Assembly (NCBI RefSeq): GCF_902167145.1
Contig: NC_050099.1
Location: 241,812,588 to 241,876,587 of the forward strand
DNA: 64,000 nucleotides
Origin: Zea mays
Lineage: Eukaryota; Streptophyta; Magnoliopsida; Poales; Poaceae
Reading direction: 5' to 3'
Shown piece after piece: positions 42,008 to 53,669 of this stretch (positions are counted from its first letter, which is position 1; each line of letters starts with the position of its first letter). The position numbers and the translations under genes were made by a program. Below the pieces are notes generated by a model that was not told the DNA's origin, searched no databases, and saw only the letters and a program-made list of their open reading frames with translations.

Positions 42008-44425
42008 GATGTTTTCAAGTTGTTCACATACCTCGCACCTACGCAAAGTTTAGTTGTCAAGGAAGGGTCGGCCTAGCCTCGGCAAAGCCCGACCCTCCCT
42101 CGGGGGCTAAAAGGGGGGAGACCCCCTCTGCGTCGAATTTTTTCCTCGAAAAAGGACCTCTTTTTAGCAGGATTTCTTCCGTGCTTCTTGACTACTTTGG
42201 AAAGCGGATCCTGGAAACGACGAGGTACACGTAAGCAGCCAAGGCTGACCGAGCCGAGGGACTCCTACGCCTCCGGGATACGGATACCTCACTCGTCCCC
42301 TTCTGCGATAAGTAACTTGCGCTCGGATAAAGCGACTCCGTGGACCGAACGAGTCATCACGTTCGGAAGCTCTCCTGCCGAAGCAGTCCTTCAAGCTTTC
42401 TCGACTAAATCGGGGACAGGGCCTCATGGACGGGTGAAAGTACGCGTAAGCGGCAAGGCCGACCGAGCCGAGGGATTCCCACGCCTCTGGGATACGGATA
42501 CCTCACTCGTCCCTTCCGCGAAAAGCAACTCTCGCTCACACAAACATCCCTATTACCGACAGAGTCCAGATGCTCGAAACAAGAGGAAAAAAGGACGCAG
42601 CTTCGCAAGCGCAGCGAGGGCGTGTTCTTCTGGCCTCGGCGGCCGCAGAAAGCGCACGCTACAAGATGATCTGATCCTGCAGGCTCGGGTCTTCACGCCG
42701 AGGGGAGCCGTAGCACCCTCGGCATCGACGACGTCTACAACAAAGCCCGACCCAGCCTCGGGCGGCGCCGAGGCGCATGGTGCGCACGACCGTCCAGCGG
42801 TTACAGGCGACCCCCCATTTCCGCCCAGACCAACGGGCAGAAGGGGCGAGCAGCCATGCAGGCGGCATACAACCGCGCCAGATGGACGCGCTTCTCCAAC
42901 TTCTGACACGCCAGCCTGGGGCCCAGGCCCACGCGTCGAGCAACTGGCACGCCAGTCGCTGCATGCAAGCAACCGCACCGCCACTTGTGCCACCGTCGCG
43001 CCTCTTCGGTTGCGAAGCCTATGCCACGACTCGAGGCGACCCAACAGCGCCAGACTGGCGCGTCGGTCAAAGCGACCGAAAGTGGGCCGGCAGTAATAGC
43101 GGTGGCGGGCGGGCGGGCGCAGCGGTCACGTCGTCAGCCAGGCTCACGTCCCATCCTGAGACAGCAAGAGAGCCTCCTCTCACGGCGTGAAGACGGTGCA
43201 CCCGTGACCCGTTCCTCGAACGGATCACCCGCGCGCAACGGCCGCCCCGCCAACCACTCGCCCCGTCGCATTAACTCCGCGGCGGGACACGCGGCGCTTC
43301 TGGCGGGAGGAGCGCGCGACGCTTCACCTTCGCCTTAATAACCGCGTCAGAAAAGGTACGCCACGTCGTCTGATTTCGTATCCTTTTCCGTTTTCCTCTT
43401 TCTCTATCTCTTGCAACAGGGACCGGGGAAGGGGGATACCCCGAGAGGGATCCTTCTCCGCGAAGGAACCGGGCTCCGCGCCTCCCATTACTGATCAGGG
43501 GTTCGAAGGCTGGCCCCCCGAGGGTTCAACAGCCGCCTTAGATCGCGTGGGCCCGACACCCACTACTGGTCAGGGGTTCGAAGGCCAGCCCCCCGAAGGG
43601 CTCCATGGCCGCCTTAGGCTACTCGGGCTCCGCGCCCATTACTGATCAGGGGTTCGAAGGCTGGCCCCCGAAGGGTTCACAGTCGCCTCAGACACCGAGC
43701 GAGGGATGACCAGGGGTACGTTCGATACATAACCGAGGCTCGGGCTGCGCTCCCGAGGTACCCTAGGACATATCCGAGACCAGCGGGAACGATCTTGTAA
43801 CGGAATCCCATCGGAGGGAGGCATCGAGCCCTCGGACCCCGTCGCCAGGGGACCGGGTCCGGCAAGTCACCCGCAGGTACTTTTGGGCGTGCCTCTGGGC
43901 CCCTAGCCGACCCCCAACGAACGGGGCACGGACGTCCACTCGGATTACCCGCTTGCAGCTCACCGGAGACACCATGTTCGGTGCCCATCGAGGGTAACAT
44001 GGCGCACTCCCCCCCTCCTCCTTGCGGAAAGGCGACGTAGGGGCGTATGTAAAAAGCCGAGTCTGTCCCTGATCGTCCTCTCGCCCTGTGCAGAGGCTCG
44101 GGGGCTGCTCTCGCAAAAACCGGTTCCGGCCAAATCGTTGACAGCGTCAACATACCAGCCCGAGAGCTTGGGCCCCGACCGTGCACCCGGGCTACGGCCA
44201 GTTCGCATGAGGGAACGACCAGACCAGCCGAAGCGCTAAGCGAAGTATTAAGACCTCGAAGGAGTGTAACCACTCCTCCGAGGCCTCGGGGGCTACACCC
44301 GGCGGGTGCGCTCGCGCGCACCCACCGGAACGAAATGCAACCGAGAAAGGCTGGTCCCCTTGCAAAAAAGTGCGACAAAAGCCTCCAAGCGAGTGCTAAC
44401 ACTCCCTTCGAGGCTCGGGGGCTAC
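42008..44425 (+). other. 3' untranslated region of the Huck-like element
   Basis: Parallels 585-4460 but lacks about 1.45 kb; the junction is near 42770, where CCTCGGGCGGCGCCGAG meets GCGCATGGTGCGCACG. It contains the same repeats (about 42245, 42459 and 43500-43690). The purine-rich tract GAGGCTCGGGGGCTAC precedes the 3' LTR. Long GC-driven frames occur here; only the antisense one is listed. Confidence 0.75.
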
Positions 44426-44456
44426 TGTCGGGGACCATAATTAGGGGTACCCTCAA
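43677..44456 (-). other. Antisense ORF (259 codons) between pol and 3' LTR
   Basis: An uninterrupted minus-strand frame starting just inside the 3' LTR (MRVPLIMVPDSSPRASKG). The left element has the same frame at 3713-4491, broken by one single-base length difference near 4155. Extra antisense ORFs in this position are described for Tat-lineage elements, but I recognise no domain here, and GC-rich antisense frames arise by chance. Coding status unproven. Confidence 0.3.
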
Positions 44457-46051
44457 GACGCCTAATCCTCAGCTGGTAACCCCCATCAGCATAAAGCTGC
44501 AAAGGCCTGATGGGCACGATTAAGTCAGGGATCAGTCCACACGAGTGACTCGATCGCGCTTCACCCGAGCCTAGCCTCGGCCGAAGGCAGCCGACCTCGA
44601 GAGACTTCCGTCTCGCCCGAGGCCCCCCTTTTTTATGGCGGACACATCACCGGCTTGCCCAAGGCCTTGGCTTCGCTCAGAAGCAACCTTGACTAAATCA
44701 CCACACCGACTGACCAAATTGCAGGGGCATTTAACGCAAAGGTGGCCTGACACCTCTATCCTGACACGCGCCCCCGGCAGAGCCGAGGTGACCGCCGTCA
44801 CTCCACCGCTCCACTGGCCAGTCTGACAGAAGGACAGCGCCGCCTGCGCCACTCCGACTGCAGTGCCACTCGACAGAGTGAGTCTGACAGGCAACTAGGC
44901 CTTGCCGAAGGCGCCACGGCGAACTCCGCTCCGCCCGACCCCAGGGCTCGGACTCGGGCTAAGACCCGGAAGACGGCGAACTCCGCTCCGCCCGACCCCA
45001 GGGCTCGGACTCGGGCTAAGACCCGGAAGACGGCGAACTCCGCTCCGCCCGACCCCAGGGCTCGGACTCGGGCTAAGACCCGGAAGACGGCGAACTCCGC
45101 TCCGCCCGACCCCAGGGCTCGGACTCGGGCTAAGACCCGGAAGACGGCGAACTCCGCTCCGCCCGACCCCAGGGCTCGGACTCAGGCTAAGACCCGGAAG
45201 ACGACGAAACTCCGCCTCGCCCGACCCCAGGGCTCGGACTCCGCCCTGGCCTCGGCCGGACGACTTCCGCCTCGCCCGACCCCCTGGCTCGGGCTCGGCC
45301 ACGGCAACTGAAGGCAAGACTCAACCTCGGCTTCGGAGGAAACCCCACGTCGCCCTGCCTAGAGCACAGACCGCCACGTCAACAGGAAACGTCATCATCA
45401 CCCTACCCCGAATCGACTCGGGTCACGGAGAACAAGACCGGCGTCTCGTCCGGCCAGCTCCGCCAGAGGGGCAATGATGGCGCTCCACGAGCTCTATGAC
45501 GACGGCGGCCCCCAGCTCTCTTACGGCAGCAGGACAACGTCAGCAGGGACTCGACCGCTCCAACAGCTGTCCCTCCATCAGGCTCCGCCGCACCACCGAT
45601 AGCCACGACATCACGCCAGCAGGATGCCCAGATCTCTCCGGCTGCCACATCGGCATGTACCTAGGGCACTAGCTCTCCCTCCGCTAGACACGTAGCACTC
45701 TGCTACATCCCCATTGTACACCTGGGTCCTCTCCTTACGACTATAAAAGGAAGGACCAGGGCCTTCTCAGAGAAGGTTGGCCGCGCGGGACCGAGGACGG
45801 GACAGGCGCTCTCTTGGGGCCGCTCGCTTCCCTCACCCGCGTGGACGCTTGTAACCCCCCTACTGCAAGCGCACCTGACCTGGGCGCGGGACGAACACGA
45901 AGGCCGCGGGACTTCCACCTCTCTCACGCTCGGCTCCGGCCGCCTCGCCTCTCCCCCCTCCGCGCTCGCCCACGCGCTCGACCCATCTGGGCTGGGGCAC
46001 GCAGCACACTCACTCGTCGGCTTAGGGACCCCCTGTCTCGAAACGCCGACA
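44426..46051 (+). repeat. 3' LTR of the Huck-like element
   Basis: Partner of 33787-35413 at a constant offset of 10639. The 57-bp units lie at 44918-45202. It ends CGCCGACA, followed by the CTAAC duplication and the last 11 bp of the split MITE. Confidence 0.95.
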
Positions 46052-46070
46052 CTAACCAAACACCCCCTTA

Positions 46071-46980
46071 GTTTCTCAGGGAAGAATAACAGACCGGCTA
46101 GAGAAATATGGTTGTTTCCATAATCCCCTTTGGCGTGTATAGTTTTCGCTTTTGTAGCTGGAGGTATCCCACCTGCCAACATGTCAAGAGCCCCACATGG
46201 CAGTGTGATGACAGCATGCAGGGCTAGAGGAGGAGGAGGAAGATCACCTGAGCTTCATTGTCTGCAACCTTGACGTCGTGAGCCATGTTGACGATGCTTG
46301 CTGCTCCGCCGATCAGCGACACTGTCGGTGGGATGGTAATGGGGGAGGCAAGACGATGGTCGATGGATGGACTCCCTCGGCTGGAGGAGGCGAGCCGGCC
46401 AGGATGCACCAGCGAGGTAGAAAAGGGTAGTATGCATGGTCAGGTTAGCAGCTGAGCAAAAAGGAAAATTAAATAGAAATAATGAAAAAAGATCAGAGTA
46501 CTATTTGGAGGAATATGATTATTTATGAATACTATTATATAGAAGATGAAGTTATGAGAACCAGAAGAGAGAAGCCCAGTAAAACAAGTATTATAATAGA
46601 AGAAAAAAACTCTTTTGAGTGTGCATGCCGATTGAACATTTAAATGCACATTCATATATATTAAATCAGAGTTACTTATTTTACGTCTAACATTCTCGTT
46701 CTCATTCACATTTCTGTCTGATATGTATTTTATAAAGAACACCTTTTATCACCGTTATCCTTCTCTATTTTCAAGCAAAAAACCTCTTGGCCATTAATAT
46801 CCTTCTCTTCTTTTTTTGCTAAAAAACTATTTTCCTTATATCTAAAAAGAATACACAATTCAATATATATGTAATATACACATCAAAGACTCATATATAT
46901 ACTGGGCTTCCATTAGTATGGGAAGCCCCAGTCAGGTATATCCACACGCGCCCGATTTGGTTCTGGTTCTGGCTCGAGCG
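46071..46980. other. Mixed non-coding DNA with one exon-like fragment
   Basis: About 46250-46330 on the minus strand reads IGGAASIVNMAHDVKVADNE, ending at a possible donor CAG|GTGATC. I do not recognise it. The rest is AT-rich without recognisable genes. Confidence 0.3.
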
Positions 46981-47480
46981 GATTCCAGCGTAAAACATGA
47001 GCTAAAACAACGTAAATGAGTACGAAATTTAGCATAAATCCTATATCTGTTTGTAACAGCAAATGGAGTCCAAAATTACGGCGTGAAAATCGTGTGCAGC
47101 CGATCGTACACGGGTTCTGGCTCGGCGGATTCCAGCGTAAAACGTGAGCTAAAACAACGTAAATGAGTACGAAATTTAGCGTAAATCCTATATCTGTTTT
47201 GTAACAACAAACGGGGCCCAAAAATACGGCGTGAAAATCGCGTGCAGCCGATCGTGCGCGGGTTCTGTCTCGGATGGATTCCAGCGTAAACCGTGATCTA
47301 AAACAACGTAAATGAGTATGAAATTTATCATAAATCCTATATCTGTTTTGTAACAACAAACAAGGCCCAAAATACGGCGTGGAAATCGCGTGCAGCCGAT
47401 CGTGCGAGGGTTCTGGCTCGAATGATTTCATCGTAAAACGTGAGCTAAAACAACGTAAATGAGTACGAAATTTAATGTAA
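46981..47480. repeat. Tandem repeat, unit 147-149 bp, about 3.4 copies
   Basis: GATTCCAGCGTAAAAC starts units at 46981, 47128 and 47277, with a diverged fourth (GATTTCATCGTAAAAC) at 47424. Spacings are 147, 149 and 147. Each unit holds TAAATCCTATATCTGTT and GCAGCCGATCGT. A minus-strand frame of 227 codons across it is internally repetitive and not a gene. Confidence 0.93.
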
Positions 47481-49410
47481 AACACGCGCACAATTTCACT
47501 TCGCAAGACATTGCTGTAAAACACATCAAAAGGTGTCATAAATTTGGCGTAAAACGCAGTAAGACTGTTTTTTGATGAAAGCATAAAACACAACAATAAG
47601 TGTCGTAAAATTTATTTTGAAAATGCATAAATCACGATGGTCTCATACGACACTTGTTTTGTTCACAGTATATAAAATATAAAGTACAACAATATTTTGC
47701 CAATATTGTTGCAATCATACACGATTTTTTGACATGACAAAAAACGAGGAGCTAGCCCTGTCTTTGGTACTTAGACATTTGGAACCATTAGCCTTTAGCT
47801 AGGTCGTGGTCCGAAATGAAAACATCGCTGCTCGGCTCTTGTCAAAACAGGTCTGTGTAAGCCTGTATAAAGCATAAAGACGTGTCATAACAAGCATAAG
47901 TAAATCAAACAGAAACCTAAAATGATTCACCAGTTAAAAAACATGGATTGAGAGGAATGATATGATATAAGAGTAGAGTTAAGCATTCACTTAGATCATG
48001 CTGCTCTACAATAACCTGTCACATCATTTATTCATTTTCAGATTCTTGTATCTCCCATCATTTATTCTTATTCCTTCGTTACTTATGTGAGAGTGTTTAT
48101 CAACCAAAGGTTGGAGCCTAGACTACAATAAAAAATTGTTTATGTGCAAACCTCTTGCAGAAACAAATTGTTTATGACTAGCAACCCTCTTTTGTTTGTA
48201 AGATGATTACAACGTATACTCAACTTGCTCATGTCTGAAAAGACACTACTATATTTTTCTTGAAATTACACAATGTAAAAATGATGCAGGCTACTTATTA
48301 ATCATAACCTCCAATACCATCAACCAAATGACAGTTATTTGAAAATACTAAAAATCAGATTCAGTCAGATGCATATGCGACAATAAATAATGCCCCCTAA
48401 AAAACTAACTGCACGAACGTTTTCAGGGAGTAATGATGGTAAATATAGGGATTAATTATTAATTTTTGGTAGGGTAATAAACTTCAAGAAATTTATAGCT
48501 GCTTAAATATGCGAGTATAAGCAATATTACGCTTGATTCAGATACTTAGTCACCGGGCGGTGTCACTATATAACTTAGAGGCCAAAAGTTGTACAAGGAA
48601 TCACTAATTACATTATACCTTAAACCAGTTTAGAACACCTTATCAAGCGTGGCTTTATGACCAGCAGCATTTATACACCATACTACTACAAATACACTAA
48701 GATGGTTGGCATGCAAAGTATTATGTAGAAACTGATAAAACATTATCTTATATCGTAGAGGCATAAGTGACTACTCGTATATACCATAGACTCACCAGAA
48801 CATATTCTTGAAACAGGCCATATCGGTGAGAAGCCTTCAAGGTGAATCCCATGTTGTTGCTTGGAGCTTGAAGCCTAGAAGATAAATATGGCATACAAAA
48901 AGAGCAGAAAAATACTATATCATATATCAACAAATAACTAAGGGATGTAAATGCTCTCATTATTATTCAAGAATTATCTAAACTATGTATAAAAAAGAAC
49001 ACAAGCTGCCCACTGGATTTCTACAAAATAATTGACAGATACTGATCTGCTTCCCTGATGAAAGTGAAAAGTAGCAGAACGTGTTCCCCACTTCTCGACT
49101 GAATCCACAAAATTCTAAACTAGAAAACAATCCAGCACAAACTTTTAAAGCCAGCCAATGTTAGTAAACTATAAGTTGACTACCAGCTAACAACAAATAT
49201 GTTAAACACATGTATTTCAGTTACTTCAGAAAAGAAATATTGACGTAGATGTACAAAGCCATATAGTGACATTAGTAGATTTGCTTAGATCTCACGAGTT
49301 CGCTCTAGCATGTATATTTTTTCCTATCTATTTTGGTGGTTGACCGATCATTTTTTTCTTGGGGCCCCTATTTGGGAGATACATTATAAACTCAGAGCAA
49401 TATGGTAGAT
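47481..49410. other. AT-rich, intron-like DNA, no gene recognised
   Basis: The repeat's CGTAAAAC theme fades out until about 47600. Beyond that I see no frame, terminal repeats or RNA gene that I can support. Confidence 0.4.
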
Positions 49411-49980
49411 TGAAATACCTCAGCATGGATATAATGGCGGCGTCAAGGACACCATCGACAAGTTTCTGAAACGAGATGCAAGAAGAGTGCTGACCTGGGC
49501 CTTCTCCTCATCTTGGAGTCCAAGATTCCCTTGGAGGAGCAGTCCCCACCAGCAGCAGCCTCCCGAGCTTCGCACCTCGTCCTGGCAGAGTTCTGGCTCG
49601 CCCTTCTTGTTGACGACGTCCTTCCTCTGGTGATCCAACAGCGCCTCCAAGGAACTCATGGTCTGACCAGCCTTGGCACCGAAGGCAGAGCTAGCGGCCA
49701 TCACTCTGCCACCGCTGAAGCAGGACGCCGCACAATGCACTCAATAAACCTAGAGTCCATGGGGAAATGGCCAACGCCCTGTGGGAGGAAACCAGGGACC
49801 GGCACCAAGGAGCTGTCGCCCCGCGCGGTCGACATAGCGCCGACGTTCGAGACCGCCATAGCCTAGGAGGTGGACGCCCACAAGCCGGTGGACACGACTG
49901 TAGGGGCGAGGGCGCTGTGCCGGCACGCTGCTGGGCGAGCACCGGGAGGGAGCGATAGGCTGGCGGCGGCTAGGGTTTGG
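49411..49980 (-). pseudogene. Exon-like gene fragments, unidentified
   Basis: Minus strand: a GC-rich stretch (about 49500-49960) with frames containing MAVSNVGAMSTARGDSSLVP and, in another phase, MSSLEALLDHQRKDVVNKKG. A 47-bp exon-like piece at 49419-49465 (KLVDGVLDAAIISMLR) follows, flanked by CAG| and |GTATTTC. Composition contrasts sharply with the AT-rich surroundings, as in a 5' gene end. The frames do not join cleanly, so I treat it as a captured or decayed fragment. Confidence 0.35.
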
Positions 49981-52689
49981 ATTGGTGTGAGGGAACGAGG
50001 CCGGTTGGCGATCTAATGTGACCCTGTGGGGTGAATGGGGCTAGCGCTCGAGCTCTTCCAGCTGGGCCTCCACCACGCACGTGTTATGTTTGCTCAGCCA
50101 GACCGAAGCGACCAGGGCTTCCTCTAGTTATTAGGAGCCCAAGGCTTCTTATACATAAACTGTATATATATCTGATATCGTCTTGGAGATGAACATAAGA
50201 TCAAGACAGATGGGGTTGCGAGTCTACATTCACACGTCACACCACACCTAGACACACATGTATTTATACACAGTTCAAAAAATATATTGGAAGACTCTAG
50301 CCTTCCATACAGGGCCGAGCCATCATAATTCAAGGCTACTAGAACATGAGGCGCCCGAGGGCACCCTATCGCACAACACATAATTTAATGTTAGTGCAAA
50401 CGAAGGTTGCAATTCCCCCCGCTCCTTCACTAAATTTATTGGTATTTTTTAACAAGAACTACAAGGAATTTTACTAACTTCATTTTTCCCTAGCCAGAAG
50501 ATATTGCTGCTACTCCATCCTAAGCATGATACAAACCTTGTTTTCCAATATCGGCTAAAAAATGACCAACCTTCGTAAATTCATTTTTACTACATACTTG
50601 TATGACATCATATTCGAAAATAGGATCCATGTCTGTATATAGCGAGATATCAGTTGTATGTTTATTGGGTGCACTGGAACATTTAACATATGGCTGAAAA
50701 CTATACAATCCAAGCATATGCCCTAATAACTAACAAAAGACGATACACAAATGCAAATAACGTCATTGGCTGGGTCATGTAGTAGAGTAGTAATGAATAG
50801 TTTGGGGAAATACTATAGCATTTGTGTGTTAACTGGTCAGTCTATAAAGCAATTGAGAAACATATACACCATTAGTTCTACCGTGATAGCTCTACAGCTG
50901 GTCCATACCTTTATTGTTATTGTTGCCTCTGGTCTGTCCTCCATCCTCCTAGACGGAGTCATCCAATGCAGTACTGGATGGGTGAAATGTTGAGGTCCAA
51001 AACACCTAAACTTTGACTGAACCTAGTTTTTTTATATATTAGGTCCAGCCAAAAAGCTGAATAACTGCCACTATAAGTTTCCTCACCAACTCAATAAAAA
51101 ATGGCATGTATCCCAAATGGCCAAGTTCGATGTACAATTGCAAGATTATCCACCTGAACCATAACATGCTGACCAAAGCATCAATTAATGGGAAATTAGA
51201 AAAATATTCAATACCTTAAAGAAAGTATCAGTGTCATAATTATGAGGTACCTTGCTCTGATCAAAAAATTTATTCGCAAATGCTTTCTTTCTCATAAACT
51301 GTTGAGTCAGGCAGTAAGAGTAGCACTTGTTTTGTAACAAAATAACGTAGAGGAAAGGGTAACGTGTGGGTTGTGAGGCTTATCTTTGAAAGAAATTTTT
51401 AAAACTAAGAGATAATTAATACCCATAGCTATGAAACATAAAAAAAAACTAATGGAAGGACCATTGCCTTAGAGGATAGGAGCAAAAAAACACTATAGAT
51501 TTAATCATCACACATGCAACCCTACAATAGATGAAGACTATTATGTGGCATCTATGTCAATTAGACTGTTCTTAACCCTGCAGAACACAGATGCTCTAGT
51601 TAATTTGAAACCAGATGGTACCTTTTTATCAAGGCCATTAGTGAACATGAGTAGAACCCAAGTAGCAAAAACCAATTGGTTTCTAACCGAGAACCTTTTT
51701 TCAGAATAGATGAACATGTTCTCTCCAAAAATTACCTGTAATCATATGCATAGATTTTTGGAACCGGGACACCTGAATTATTGAATGATAAGTCACCGAA
51801 ATATATCACCTAGTCAGTTTGTAGCCAAGCAACCAATAGCAACAACTCACCTATGTGAAAATAGAAAGGTGTTTGGACCACTCAGGCTCCCATGTCCACC
51901 TCGTGTTGTCTGGACTTCATATTGCACTCGATCTTGTTGCCCCCAAATGCATATCTAATCAAAATAACTAAAGGTCAGTAAGATCAATGCTAGAAGGTAT
52001 AAACAGACCTACTGTGTATTTCACTCCAACCTGTGGATCATCATAACACTGACAAATGACAAATGTAAGAACAATATATACCATTGTAAATCCAAGTACA
52101 TATATTAGAACTTTTGTTAGGCAAATTACTTGCCGATAATGGAAAAAGAAGTTCACAAGTCACAGGTGGCACACAACATTAGTAATAATATTTTAACTGT
52201 AAGTACAAAAAGTATATTATTTAGCCTGAAAATTTTCTTTAGCCCATATTACAACCCTAAGAATGTGCAGATAAAATTTGCCATTACAGTCTAACATTTC
52301 CTTACACAGAGTCCTGAACACAAATTCTACAATCTATGTGGGTAAAGGAACAGAAACACAAAATTGCTCCAAAATTATCAGTTGCCACCAAAACCTTTAG
52401 GACACTCATTCTGTATTAAGGGGTTTTCAATACTGCTTATGGATAATATTCCTTGGATTGACAATGCATCATAGACCTCACTCTTGCTGCAAAACATCAA
52501 ACACAAGTTAGCCCTAAATTGTGTCAGGTTTAATAACCTTGATAAAAAAATTCTAGTGTAAACAACTAACACGAGTGTCAGTTGATCTTCCACTCAAAAA
52601 ATTGTATGAATCCTACCCCATTCTATCTGATATATAGAGCAAGAAGCTAATATTTGCAACCCTACATACCGTTGGGTTGAGTAGCAAAT
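49981..52689. other. AT-rich, intron-like DNA with weak exon-like pieces
   Basis: A minus-strand segment near 52381-52490 (KSEVYDALSIQGILSISS) follows a TTTTGCAG acceptor-like site. Nothing else is recognisable. It could be intron and exon remains of the same captured source as the fragment at 52690. Confidence 0.3.
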
Positions 52690-53084
52690 CAGATTTTGGA
52701 TTCGTGGGTATAGGTCTGAGGCCGAGGCAAGAACACATCGAACGAGCTCACGCATCGCATGGCGCGAGACCATTGCAAGACCTCACCTTTGGCCGCGGCC
52801 TAGTGGACGACGCGGAAGCAGGTGTTGACGACCATGCAAACGTGTTGGTCCTTGAGAGCGGCTGCGGCGGGTACGTGGAGGCATTCGATGACCACCTGCA
52901 ACATCCTCATGAGCATGTCCTCCTCGGGCGGGCTGAGCCCCAAACTCGAACCGACAGCGTTGATGACCTCCCTGAGCGCTTGGCCCGTGAGGGACACGAC
53001 CTTGTGGAGCGCGGCGAGCGAGCCGGAGGCGACGACAGCGTTGGCGTCGTCGAAGCAGAAGTCATCAAGGAAAGGCCGCACCAT
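52690..53084 (-). pseudogene. GNOM-like ARF-GEF fragment (DCB domain), broken
   Basis: Minus strand. The frame encodes RPFLDDFCFDDANAVVASG, SLAALHKVVSL, MLMRMLQVVIECL and LKDQHVCMVVNTCFRVVH, in the order of the N-terminal DCB (dimerisation and cyclophilin-binding) domain of plant GNOM/GNL large ARF-GEFs, which act in vesicle traffic. TAG at 52800-52802 follows VVH where the family has Gln. A one-base shift further on restores SRHAMRELVRC, another GNOM-like segment. Nonsense plus frameshift, and absence of Sec7 and later exons, mark a pseudogene or captured fragment. The region upstream of ATG 53084 is open but not similar. Confidence 0.65.
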
Positions 53085-53669
53085 GACGGCGGGGAGCGCG
53101 GCGGCTGCCGAAAGAGAGAGTGAGAAAGCGAGGCGGCGCAGCGCGGTGGGAATTGGATGGGACTTAGGAGAGGGAGGTGCTTTGGAGTGAGCAAGACGGG
53201 AGAGAGGTTCGGGAGGGGAGTGAGAGGGATAGGATACGACTTTGCTCACAGATGCATTTGACGAAGGGGCGGGGCTTCGCTTGCCGAGGTCCTAGCTCGC
53301 CAGGTGGCCACGTGCTACGGCTCCGCTCGCTGGGCCTTCGCTCTGCTTGCTTCTTACGACTGGACGTAGGCAGTGGGGAAAGAGAGAGGATGTGTGCGAA
53401 TGAGTCGATTGAGAGTGCTGCTTTAATGATACAAGAGAGAGAATGTTCAGTGGAGCGGAGAGAGAAAAGCAAAGCAGTGGTGTGGTGTCTCAGTGCGACG
53501 TGCGAGAACACCAGTAGCACGGGCCACGCATTGGCCGGGCGGAGAGCGTGCGACCGTGAAGCACGGAGGGAGCTTCAATTCCCAGTGTCTTTTAAGACTT
53601 TAGATGTACCGATTTTTTTCTTTGTTAAAAATAGATGGTATAGATTAATCTCATATATTATCGGTGATT
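53085..53669. other. GC-rich flank of the GNOM-like fragment
   Basis: CT/GA-rich and GC-rich sequence, which could be the source gene's 5' UTR and promoter. No recognisable gene. Contains the proposed Helitron 5' end at 53644. Confidence 0.3.

Larger units (their letters stand above)
33787..46051 (+). mobile_element. Full-length Huck-like Ty3/gypsy (Tat lineage) element, 12.3 kb
   Basis: Complete element with 5' LTR 33787-35413, primer-binding region, gag-pro 35474-38722, pol 38729-42007, a 2.4-kb 3' untranslated region and 3' LTR 44426-46051. It is bounded by the duplication CTAAC (33782-33786, 46052-46056). RT-RNase H before integrase marks Ty3/gypsy; a second, distant RNase H before integrase marks the Tat lineage. 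By eye the LTRs differ at one base (ACACAGC/ACGCAGC) and one C in a run, so it inserted very recently. One in-frame TAG separates gag-pro from pol. Confidence 0.95.
32924..46067. mobile_element. Tourist-like MITE, outermost of a nest, split by the Huck-like element
   Basis: Left end GGCCATGTTTGGTTTC (32924) and right end AACCAAACACCCCC (to 46067) form inverted ends. Both are flanked by TTA (32921-32923, 46068-46070). Its own sequence survives at 32924-32940, 33314-33393, 33578-33786 and 46057-46067, with many ACTAAAG/TTTAGTCC palindromic pieces. Two other MITEs and the 12.3-kb Huck-like element are inserted in it. Confidence 0.7.
24088..53644 (-). mobile_element. Candidate large gene-fragment Helitron, with many nested insertions
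   Basis: On the minus strand the low-coordinate end reads GCGCCC-GATA-GGGCGC, then seven bases, then CTAG followed by host T. This is exactly a Helitron 3' end (hairpin 24099-24114, CTAG 24088-24091). A possible 5' end, A|TCTATACCATC, lies at 53644. Between them are exon-like pieces of at least three genes, mostly on the minus strand, as in maize Helitrons that capture genes. About 14 kb of the span is later insertions (Huck-like element, small Helitron, MITEs, LINE). The 3' end is strong; the 5' end is inferred and may lie elsewhere, so the total extent is uncertain. No Rep/helicase frame is present, so it would be non-autonomous. Confidence 0.4.

Noticed and set aside
46913..47596. 227-codon minus-strand ORF
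   Set aside because: The product is a translation of the 147-149 bp tandem repeat and carries no recognisable domain.
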